A program made the translations under genes and the position numbers. From contig CM035444.1 in assembly GCA_020310875.1 (NCBI GenBank), forward strand, positions 19,098,698 to 19,162,697: a stretch of DNA of 64,000 nucleotides, written 5' to 3'. The stretch comes from Ceratopteris richardii. Lineage: Eukaryota > Streptophyta > Polypodiopsida > Polypodiales > Pteridaceae. Positions 55,105 through 64,000 of this stretch are shown here, piece by piece. Below the pieces are notes generated by a model. It saw only the letters and a program-made list of their open reading frames with translations. It was not told where the DNA came from and did not search any database. Position 1 is the first letter of the stretch. Every line of letters starts with the position of its first letter.

Positions 55105-57358
55105 ATGTTCATGGCGAAGAGGCAAATTCTGGTTCGACATATGCTGCTTATCTTGGTTCTCTACCTCATTGTCGTCTTCAGCTGTGCGTTTGCGCTCAAC
55201 TGGGAAGGCCAGCTCCTCCTACGCTTCAAGTCGCTGATCGTTCTCGACCCCCTAGGCGTCCTCAGCAACTGGAATCCCGCCGACGCCGATCCCTGCCGCT
55301 GGAGTGGTGTGGGCTGCAGTAATACCAGCTCCGCCGCCGCCACTCCTGTGGTGGTAACGATCAGCCTACCTCGCGCTGAACTTCAGGGTTCCCTCGCCCC
55401 GGAGCTCGGCAGCCTCGCTCACTTGCGCCACCTCAACCTCCACCATAACCACTTATCGGGCCCCATTCCTGGCGCCATCTTCAACGCTACCCAGCTGCAG
55501 AGCCTCTTCCTCTTCTCGAACAATTTTTCTGGATCCGTGCCTCCTGATGTTTCTCGCCTAACTTCTCTGCAAAGTCTAGACCTCTCTCGCAACTCCCTCT
55601 CAGGTTCCCTTCCCGCGTCTTCCCTTGCCAATTGTACACGCCTCTTCTACGTCTCTCTAGCTCACAATTCTCTGTCAGGACGGATCTCTGATCTCCTGGG
55701 TTCTTCGCTCTCCGCCCTGCGAAGCTTGGATCTCTCTTACAATTCTTTGAGTGGCACCATTCCAGAGACTCTCGGGGAGCTTTCCTCCCTTATCGATGTT
55801 CTAGATCTCTCACATAACCAGCTCTCTGGTGTAATTCCAGCCACATTGTCTTCTTTACCAGAGAATGTTAGCGTGGACGTCTCGTATAACAACCTCAGCG
55901 GACCTATACCACGAGAGGGTGCTCTCGCAGCGCAGAGCGTGTCAGCTTTCTTAGGTAATCCAGGCTTGTGCGGGCCTCCGTTATCCGTGTTATGTTCGGA
56001 ACCTCCCTCTCCAGTGCTCAACATAGGGCGGGAAGGAAGCAGAGGATTGAGTAGGGGAGCGATTGCGGCCATAGCTATCGGTGATGTGGCAGGTGTTGCG
56101 CTCATCTGTATCGTCTTCCTCTACTGCTACTGGCGAGCCTTTTCGCACAGGAAGACCAGTAGCAAGGGGCTCACGTCGAGCAACACAAGCTCGATCGGCC
56201 CGACGACGCATCGCCCTAGCTGGCTCTGCGCAAAGACTGCGAGCGTGGTGACGGACGCGATGCCGGAGGCGTTTGACCAGGGGGAACTTATCGCGCTGGA
56301 CAGCGAGGTCACCTTCGACCTCGATGAACTGCTAAAAGCATCTGCATACGTGCTGGGGAAAAGCTCAGTCGGCATTATCTACAAAGTCATCTTATCAGAC
56401 GAGTTAACTGTTGCAGTACGCAGATTGGGCGACTCTGGGGCACACAGATTCAAGGAGTTCCAAGCAGAGGTGGAGGCGATAGGTCGTATCCGCCACCCCA
56501 ATATCGTCAGGCTGAGGGCTTACTACTGGGCTGTGGACGAGAAGCTCCTTGTCTACAACTACATACCCAATGGAAACCTCTCTTCTATTCTGAACGGTAA
56601 GCTCTGTTTCATGGCATACAAGTTGCAGGATCGCTTTTATGTTCGTCGATCACGATACAGATGGGTGACGGAATCCTTGTCTGATTGCAGGCCAGACGAA
56701 CTCCGAGCCGCTTCGTTGGGCCGCACGTCTGAAGATCGCCAAGGGGGCGGCGCGAGGGCTAGCGTTCCTCCACGAGCAGGGCACATCGAGGAAGTTCGCC
56801 CACGGCGACATCAAGCCGAGCAACGTTCTCCTGGACGCCGAGATGGAGCCTTATATTGCAGACTTCGGGCTCCACAGACTCCTGAACATCGTCGGCAGCG
56901 GCGTACCGAGTGGCCAGGGGGGCAAGACGAGCGTCTCCTCAAGGTCATCGACAGGTAGCGGCGTCAGTTTCAGCGCGGCGGCGGTTAGTCCGGAGGACTT
57001 GCAGTATCAGGCGCCGGAAACAGCGCTGTCCAAGGGCAACAAGCCGACCCACAAGGGTGACGTCTATTCCCTCGGCATGGTGCTGTTACAGCTCCTCACA
57101 GGCAAGCTGCAAGTCCTCTCTCCTGCCTCGGAAATGGAGCTGTCTCAGTGGATACACGCAGCTCTTCAAGGAAAAGAACCATTGCTTCGCATCGTCGACG
57201 CTGCGCTCGTCGACGAGATGCACAGAGCCGACGACATGCTCGCGTTCTTGAAGGTGGCCTTGGCCTGCGTGACGCCGCAACCTGATCAGCGTCCCTCCAT
57301 GCGCGTCGTCTACGACTCCCTCTCACGCATAGCCACCTTGCCAGTCTCTTATGTCTGA
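55105..57358 (+). CDS. LRR receptor-like kinase, LRR-III type (719 aa, two exons)
   Basis: join(55105..56596, 56691..57358). A predicted plasma-membrane receptor. It has a signal peptide (about 1-31), LRR N-cap (WNPADADPCRWSGVGC), about six LRRs (to about 275), a transmembrane segment (about 319-344) and a cytoplasmic kinase-like domain (about 410-710). The glycine loop is GKSSVG. The invariant VAIK lysine is Arg439 (VAVRR), HRD is HGD (535-537), and DFG (555-557) and APE-like YQAPE are kept. The Lys-to-Arg change is, as I recall, common in this subfamily, so the domain may be an atypical or weak kinase. Removing the intron keeps the frame and restores LNGQTNSEPLRWAARL. The start may instead be 55111 (ATGGCG). 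No stop interrupts it. Confidence 0.93.
56597..56690 (+). other. Intron of the receptor kinase gene (94 bp)
   Basis: Donor G|GTAAGC and acceptor CTGATTGCAG|G. It splits a Gly codon after its first base, within the kinase domain. Reading through it would add a nonsense segment and lose the frame of the catalytic loop. Confidence 0.93.
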
Positions 57359-58030
57359 TGCTCTCTACCACCTGAGGGGGCAACTGCCATCCCGAGTCGC
57401 CATAGCTTCAGAGGAATACAGTAGATCAGAGGTGTCCATTACTTACTTCAGAGGTATCCATTAGATCAGCCACACAACAGGTAAATCACAGCCTGCTTTG
57501 ATTCAAATTCCCATTTGATTTTTACATCATCTGTTTTTACTTCACAAAGCCAAATTGGGTCTGGTATAAGCATATGCCAGAGGCTGCATTCTTTTCTATA
57601 AAACAGAGTCATTTGTAGGAGATTGATGGAAATTAGTATGACATGACAAAAGACAAGGGCCCTTTGCCATACATCTGTACAAAGAGGACACCCATTCCTT
57701 TCTACTCAAAGATCTTTCACACTGGTGATCATCCTTGTCAATGATATTTCTACAGACTTATTGCTTCCCCAGTGAAGAGAAGAGAGTATAGCTACCACTT
57801 GGGGCTCTCCATGGACATGCATGTATCTAAGAAGATTTTCTAGTTGTTATGTGTATGTTGAATCTAGGTTTTGTATACACACACAAACATGTTTCTTTTT
57901 CTTTGAGCATGGTCCTACAACACTGTCATATGAATCTTGAATCAATTATCTTTTCCTGGAGGGTTTAGTGATCTCGTTTAGAATTGTTTGTTTTATTATG
58001 GCTTCTATATGTGTATAGGCAGGTAACAAG
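57359..58030. other. Downstream of receptor kinase gene; 3' UTR and intergenic
   Basis: The first few hundred bases are likely the 3' UTR. No further gene is seen. Confidence 0.5.
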
Positions 58031-58042
58031 ACAGATAACAAT

Positions 58043-58189
58043 CTGTCCGAGCCTGCGTAACCTAGTGGTTTGATGCATTGAGTCTCTAGGAGGAAGTAGT
58101 GAGTTCAAGACTTGGCTGGACATAAGATGGGTGCCTCTACATTACAAGGTCGGGTGTGTGAGTGTGTTTCTAATTTATTGTACTCTGAG
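58043..58189 (+). mobile_element. Probable tRNA-derived SINE (147 bp)
   Basis: A box-A-like TAACCTAGTGG (58059-58069) and a box-B-like GAGTTCAAGAC (58101-58111) are spaced as in a tRNA-type Pol III promoter. The segment is flanked by 12-base direct repeats with one mismatch, ACAGATAACAAT (58031-58042) and ACAAATAACAAT (58190-58201), which fits target-primed insertion. The family was not identified. Confidence 0.7.
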
Positions 58190-58201
58190 ACAAATAACAA
58201 T

Positions 58202-58790
58202 ATAGGCATGTAGAAAGGTGGACGGACCAACAAATAGACGGATGTCTTGATAGATGGCAAGGCAGACATATGAATACATCGATCATTTTTTTTGGCATGT
58301 TCATCTCATTAGCTAAGAAAAAGATAACAGCACAAGAGAGGCCTCTATGTGCTTTGTGCAGCCTTATGGCAAATGGTTATACCTGATTGCATTCCGAGAC
58401 CTTACACCGTTAGTAAAATTTCTATCATAAAATAACAATGTTCTAGTTGCTCACTAGACGCATCACATAGAACAATTGAAATCACTTACCATCAGGAGTT
58501 AAAACTTTCTAAGGACAATAGAAACATGTGTAGGAAAGGATGGATGAATTTCTTTGAATGATTTACATTTGTGTGATAGTATTTTTGTATACATAGTAAT
58601 GGCATCTTATAGATCTCAGTGAACTGTGTCTTATTCTTATCATACTTCATATTGTAAAAACTTCCAGATTTCTGCATTCGCTTTGATTCTTCCTATCTTT
58701 GTTTAGGCTTCATTATGACTGTTTGATCATCATTTTTGGTAGTGATAGAAACTTAATTCATAAACTGCTCTACAGGTTCACAAGTTCTTG
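58202..58790. other. No recognised feature
   Basis: AT-rich intergenic sequence; nothing supported. Confidence 0.5.
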
Positions 58791-58791
58791 C

Positions 58792-58792
<1 letters not shown>

Positions 58793-58861
<69 letters not shown>
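58793..58861. repeat. (AG)n microsatellite
   Basis: An uninterrupted AG dinucleotide tract of about 34 units. Confidence 0.97.
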
Positions 58862-58865
<4 letters not shown>

Positions 58866-59510
58866 CTATTATCATTGTTCGTTCTATAACCATTATTGGT
58901 TATTGGTGGCATTTGCGAGGTCAATATGGAGCTGATGGCTATATGGTCTTGTGGTTGACTACCATGAACTTAGAGTTGCAGATTTTTTGGATGAAGTTGG
59001 GGTTTGTCTGAATTCATTTTGGCCTACATGTTTAGTGTGCTATTGGACACATCTCACATGCAACATTCTCATCTTAGCTGAAGTAAATTGGTAGTTATGT
59101 ATGCATTGCCAAGTATGCATCTGGCTTAGTTTTTATCATGTTAGCTTGATGCTTATGCGAGGCTTCATTATGGCCGAGTTTGTTTGCCACCTCCAAAAGT
59201 GATAGAAACTCAATTCATAAGGTTTATTATGAGCTCAAGCTTGCCGGCTGTGGGTGTCTGTTTAAGTATGTATTGATTCTTAGTTTTTATACCCATTATT
59301 GGACATTGGTAACATCAGAGGGGACCTTATAATATGTAGTCAATACTATGTATAATTGAGCTAACGATTTAGTAAGACAGGAATTGTGCAAGGGAGATGA
59401 TTACACTAGAAGAGGAGAACATATCTCACAAAAATTACAAATTTTCTCACTTGTACTAAGTACAATAATTATGGTGTTGTGCATGTATGAGCTCTCAAAG
59501 TAAAGCGCCA
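58862..59510. other. No recognised feature
   Basis: AT-rich intergenic sequence; nothing supported. Confidence 0.5.
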
Positions 59511-59682
59511 ATGGTGATCTAGACAACTCTAGATGGAAGACACAAGGTAGAGGTATGGTGGTTGAGCACGATGCTTAGATTAGCAGAGAAAGTATCTCTA
59601 ATGGTGATCTAGACAACTCTAGATGGAAGACACAAGGTAGAGGTATGGTGGTTGAGCACGATGCTTAGATTAGCAGAGAAAG
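59511..59682. repeat. Two-copy direct duplication, period 90 bp
   Basis: ATGGTGATCTAGACAACTC starts at 59511 and again at 59601. About 82 bases are repeated, separated by an 8-base spacer. The copies look identical, so the event is recent. Confidence 0.92.
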
Positions 59683-59690
59683 CCATTGGA

Positions 59691-61500
59691 GACGTGACTT
59701 TCCATGAATGAATAAACTTGGGCAGTTCTTTGTGGGCAACCATTGTCCATGTAGTGGATTATGGTTCACATGTGGACATCACATGAGGTTCACCAATGTG
59801 AACTATGTCAAATTGACCAACTGACTTTATAATTAATGAAGTGAGACAAAAATAATCTTATCATGCCAGATGGTCAAAATTGAGCTTAGATTTTTTATTA
59901 GAAACTATCTAATATAACTTGTTTTACATACCAATGTCACATAATCATAGCAGAGGTGGACGAACCAGGCCTTAAGAGGGAGGATAAACAAGTAATCCTA
60001 AACCATGGCTTTTGGGGCAAGTGATTAGCCCATCATACTCCTAGTTGGGAGGTTGTGAGTTCAATTTTCAAGAATCAATTTGCCCAAAATTCAACTTGAT
60101 AATTAGCCAAGTCTACTTAAGCCATATACTGATCATAAATTATGCAAAATGACCTTCATCCGACATGTAAGTTAGAGTTCTTACCAACAAGGAAAAGCAC
60201 AATTGGTTCCTCCTCCGAGTGTAAACCTTAGAGGTGTACAATACAACATACAATTTTTGAGGGGTACACATTGGTTATATATTAACACTTGTATTGATTA
60301 CAAATTCCAATCATAGAATTCTATTAAGATGTTTGTGGGTAGGGGAACTTCAATTTTAGAATGTATCAATACATATCTTTTGAAATCGTGCCAGTAATCA
60401 TTAAAGATATCCTTTTTGCTAAGCATAATAATTTATAATATATATTCATGAAAATATCGTCCTCTCTGAAATATATATTTACTTTATGCATTAAGATTGC
60501 TAAACAAGATGGAATCAAACAAGTCGAACTAGGAGACAAATTAATTTGATTCGGTTGAAATTGATTTAAAGGATTTAGAACATGAGAGGGATAATAAGAC
60601 TTGGGTTTGCTTCTTTCAAAGATGTGTTGAACACATAAATCTTCTCTATCTCTTAGGAAAGAAATTCAAGACTTTTAAGATGGCATATTTTGTTATTTTG
60701 ACTCCTTGGGAAGTTCTATAGACACTAACACTCGTCGTCTACACATACTCTGAAATTTCTTTTGTAAAAGAAATTGGGTTTGAGGGGTTCTCTTTAATTA
60801 TTTTTTTTTTACTACTGATTCGTTTTTTTTTTTTTGTTGCATCATGGAGGCCTGATTTCCTTAGTCTCATTTTGCAAGTATCAAATCGTACCTGATTGTT
60901 TTGCAAACAGACAAAAAGTTTTGCTACAATCACCTCTTGCATAAGCTGATTCGAGTCCAACTATTGTGTTACTAGACTTCCTAGGTGGAAGGGGCATAAA
61001 GGGCATGATCTGCTCACTTTGTTGTTTTCTCCTTTTTCAGTGAATCCTAGGGGTTCGGACTTAGTCCGCTATTTGCGGAAGAGTTGGAACAAGACGAAAT
61101 CATAAGTCAAGGTCAATGAAGATCGAAAATGGGCACTCAAGATTAGAAAAAATTATTTGATTTGGTTCCCTATTGTGGGAACCAAAGAAATTGAATTGGA
61201 GAACCTCCAAAGGGCAAAGAAACTATGGAATAAAGGGTTCTGTATGTGGAAACATCTCTAGATTCAAGAGAGAACACACTGGATTGAATTTGAGGATATA
61301 GATCTGGCCAAGAGAGTGGACTATGAAGATTGATCCCTCGAAGATTGAAGGGTCAAGATGGATCGACATAAAGAAATTGGACAAGACATAAGAAGCACTT
61401 GAATTTTCATATCTCCCTTAATAGGAGATGGTGTCTAAAATGGCCTTTGTATCATATGTCAATTTAAGTTCATGGATTTGTGGCATCCTCACATTGAGAA
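59691..61500. other. No recognised gene
   Basis: AT-rich intergenic DNA with T-runs near 60800-60837. Possible decayed repeats, none identified. Confidence 0.5.
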
Positions 61501-61539
61501 CAAAAAATTAGTTCTCATGTGGAAAATTGTTTGTTATAG

Positions 61540-62346
61540 ATCTTTGGAGTTGTCCTCTCCAATCATTTAGCATAAAAAATCAACAATACATCTTATATTT
61601 GTCAATCCTGGGAGTATACAAGAGACCACAGCCCCTTCTATATGATAGAATCCAAGAAATAAGAGAAAACTGGCTAGATTTCTGAGAATAATGAAGATGA
61701 AGAGGAATTTCTAGGGTTTGGATTATCTTGATCAATACTCCACCATTTTCAATGATCTTGGTGTCTAAAACACGTTATTTTCTCAGCAGAATACAACCAT
61801 AAAGTCAAAACGAAAAAATGTTACCTACAACCTTCAGACGAGACAATCGCGATTCTGTGAAAATAGACGATTTTCATCTTCAACACCATTCTTCATCACT
61901 TTCTCACTCAACATATCAGCAATCAACTCTCTTCATACACATTCATCAGAGATACACAATAGAAGCTTACAAATCTCCATGGATACACATAGAATAGACT
62001 TCAACAAATCAAAGAAATCACACAAAAGGGAGAAACACGATTTTCTGTAGGAAACTCTCTCTCTTTGTTTGGATAGCATGTAATACAATTAACCAACCCT
62101 CTCATAATAGAGGAAATTGTCTTTTATACATTTTCAAGTGTCCCTTTTCACACTTGAAATTTGGTCCTTTCCTCTTCTAATCTAAAAATATGCTATCTAG
62201 GAGTTTCCAAAAATTCTAGAAAAATTACATATAATTCTACTCTACATAAGGAAGACTCTTCCTTATTTTTACATCAGTTACATAAATATTTTTACCAATT
62301 TTTGGCATTTTACAATTATTTTCCATCAAAAATACTTCTTCTAACA
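61540..62346 (-). repeat. Probable 3' LTR of element E (left border uncertain)
   Basis: On the minus strand it begins TGTTAGAAGAAG right after a polypurine tract. A TATAAAAG on the minus strand near 62130 is a likely promoter, followed by typical LTR-like leader sequence. The other border could not be fixed; it lies somewhere around 61.5-61.8 kb. The 5' LTR is outside the window. Confidence 0.6.
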
Positions 62347-64000
62347 TTCTTCCCCTCCTAGACCTTTTGGCTCCTGACAAAAGACATTCTTGCTGATATT
62401 CTATGAAAGCTTTTCTTCATTTCTTCTTTCTTTGATACACTTGTGACAGTAGGTCATGGCTCTTTCTTTCTGTAATGTTCAAGTTGTTTACCATCTCAAA
62501 CAGTGCTTTCCTCCACTGCACAGCAGCCTCTGGTTTATCAATTACATCCTTTTTCAAGTATTCTGTGTAGGCAGCTTCATATGCAGTGAGTCGAGACTTT
62601 GTGACTACAGACAAGTTTCCAAATATCTCTGATTCCCTTTCAAAAAACCCATAATCAAATGCATCTTCAAAAATCTGTAGATAATGGTTGCCCAAAAATA
62701 TTATTCTGCTATAGTAAGCCATCAAACATATCCTGTCAGGTGTTTCACTGAGATCAAATAATAAAGCATCAGTAGGAGAATTGAATCCAATGTAATTTAG
62801 AATTTTGACATCTGTATCTGTGTAAGTCTCTATACATGCCAAAATGAGTCTCATTACTCTGATTAGTAGAATACATGCTGGGTCATTAACATCCTTGTAT
62901 GTGGCTATGACAGATTCAGCTGTATCCACCTTATACTTTTTTGTAGGCCATGTTCTTGCCTTTGGACCTGCTATCTTTGGAAAATTCAACCATTTGGATG
63001 GAATTTGTCCTTCTTTCTTTATTTCCCAGAAAATTGTCCACTCTCTTCTCCTTGCTACTGGGCAGTATGCTGGATTAATCTTCAATTGAATAGGTGCTTC
63101 CTTCCATATTTTCCTGCACTCTTTATTTGCATCCAACCATCTATTCCTCCATTTGGGATTAGCTTTCTCAAATAACTCTTTGGTCTCATTGATATCTTCC
63201 TCATATTCTTAATACTTATTTGGAGGTAATCCCACCCTGGCCAACTGATAGTTTTTAATGCTTTGCATGATCATGCACAAAGGTATGCCTAGTCCATCTG
63301 TAGCCCAATGATGTTGATCAGGATTTATCCCTTTATTTAAAGCAAATGTGACAATCTGGTCCTCATATTCATCATGCATTTTTCTAATGAAATCCATTCT
63401 AGATTCTATGTTTGTCAATAGTTTCTGGACAAATTCCTCTGAATACTCATCTGTTGATTGTTTATTTTTTGGTTCACTGTCATGTTGAGTTTTGTCATCA
63501 TTTCCCACTTCATAATTTTCTGTATGTGTAGTCTCTATCTGTTCTTCATCCTGAACTTGTGGCTTTCCCAACTTTTTCTGTAGCTCTTCTATTGTCATCA
63601 TCAAACTTCTATTTTGAGTTGCCCAAATCTCTCTTTCTGCTACCCAATTACTTCTTTCCTTTTCTAGACTTGACTACCAATCACTTCTTTCTTTTTCTAT
63701 ATCCATATGTAGTTTATTGTAACCCCTCATGGAGGTAGCTGCATGTGTACTAGTCTGTTTCTCCAGCTCCTTGGCTTTTTTCAACTCTGTTTGCAATCTC
63801 ATGATTTCTTTGTGCAAATCTTCCTTCTCTTCTTGTGTCACCTGAACAGTTTTGCTTTCTTCCTTTAATTGGCCTTCTTCCATTAATAGTTTGTTGATCT
63901 CCTCATTTGCTTTGACCATAATTTGATATGAACTTTGTAAAGTTCTGTATCTGCCTTCAATTTTCTTTAGCTCCATCTCCAGTTTGCTACTCTGCTCTGT
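62347..64000 (-). mobile_element. Retroelement E, 3' internal region (rest off window)
   Basis: Minus strand: the polypurine tract AGGAGGGGAAGAA sits at 62347-62359 next to the LTR, preceded by a 3' ORF homologous at its C-terminus to the 3' ORF of gypsy element B. Gag and pol are not in the window, so the element class is inferred from this ORF and the LTR-like end. Confidence 0.7.
62417..64000 (-). pseudogene. 3' ORF of element E, two in-frame stops
   Basis: One frame is open from the window edge to 62417 except for TAG at 63674-63676 and TAA at 63209-63211. From the N-terminal side it holds a Glu/Lys-rich coiled coil (63674-64000), a charged region with a helix (63209-63670), then a globular C-terminal domain (62417-63200). 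This domain matches the end of B's 3' ORF in spaced blocks: NPAYCPV-RR-W, KWLNF, GF-D-LFDLSETP, Y-RI, and a GFFERESEIF block like B's GFWEYHSEIF. Order and position are the same (coiled coil, C-terminal domain, polypurine tract, LTR). Function unknown. Confidence 0.8.

Noticed and set aside
55161..57383. Several antisense ORFs in the kinase gene
   Set aside because: GC-rich third positions open other frames; the plus-strand domains explain the region.
59985..60130. Second SINE-like segment with a box-B-like GAGTTCAATTTTC
   Set aside because: No flanking direct repeat could be found and the box A match is weak.
60739..60960. 73-codon minus-strand ORF
   Set aside because: Lysine-rich product of poly-T runs; no support.

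Overview
The window is nuclear DNA of a land plant, and about 80% of it is long terminal repeat (LTR) retrotransposons nested inside one another. Evidence for a plant: initiator-Met tRNA and Asp tRNA primer sites of plant type, Ty1/copia and Athila/Tat-like Ty3/gypsy polyproteins, a plant leucine-rich-repeat receptor kinase with a short GT-AG intron, and a probable tRNA-derived SINE. The species cannot be told from this sequence.

Layout. (1) 1-12105, minus strand: a tandem Ty1/copia array with period 5439 bp, arranged internal-LTR-internal-LTR-truncated internal. The middle copy has an intact 1390-codon gag-pol. (2) 12106-43826, minus strand: a degenerate giant Ty3/gypsy element, A. Its 3' end is lost at the copia junction, and it is split in two by element B. 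(3) 19798-36894, plus strand: a young, complete 17.1-kb gypsy element of the same family, B. It has 716-bp LTRs that differ at two positions seen, TSD CAAAG, and lies inside A's gag-pol between protease and reverse transcriptase. (4) 43827-52030: remnants of an old copia family in two opposed orientations. Another copia element, C (46467-51970, TSD ATGAA), is nested in the plus-strand remnant. (5) 52031-55104: short duplications, an orphan coding fragment and the upstream region of the only host gene. (6) 55105-57358: an LRR receptor-like kinase of the LRR-III type, two exons. (7) 57359-61500: intergenic sequence with a SINE, an (AG)n tract and small duplications. (8) about 61500-64000: the 3' end of a further minus-strand LTR element, E.

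The most notable content is the A/B gypsy family. Besides gag, a normally placed protease, RT, RNase H and integrase, it carries four extras. They are a second complete H-x6-H-x30-C-x2-C integrase zinc module, a second retropepsin domain after integrase, a C-terminal tail of repeated W-V-P-K motifs, and a very large 3' ORF whose basic C-terminus is encoded inside the LTR. The C-terminal domain of this 3' ORF recurs, strongly diverged, in the same 3' position in element E, so it appears to be a shared module of more than one retroelement family. Element B has two in-frame stops, and A has two frameshifts in gag, one in pol and a stop in the 3' ORF. Neither looks coding-competent as read.
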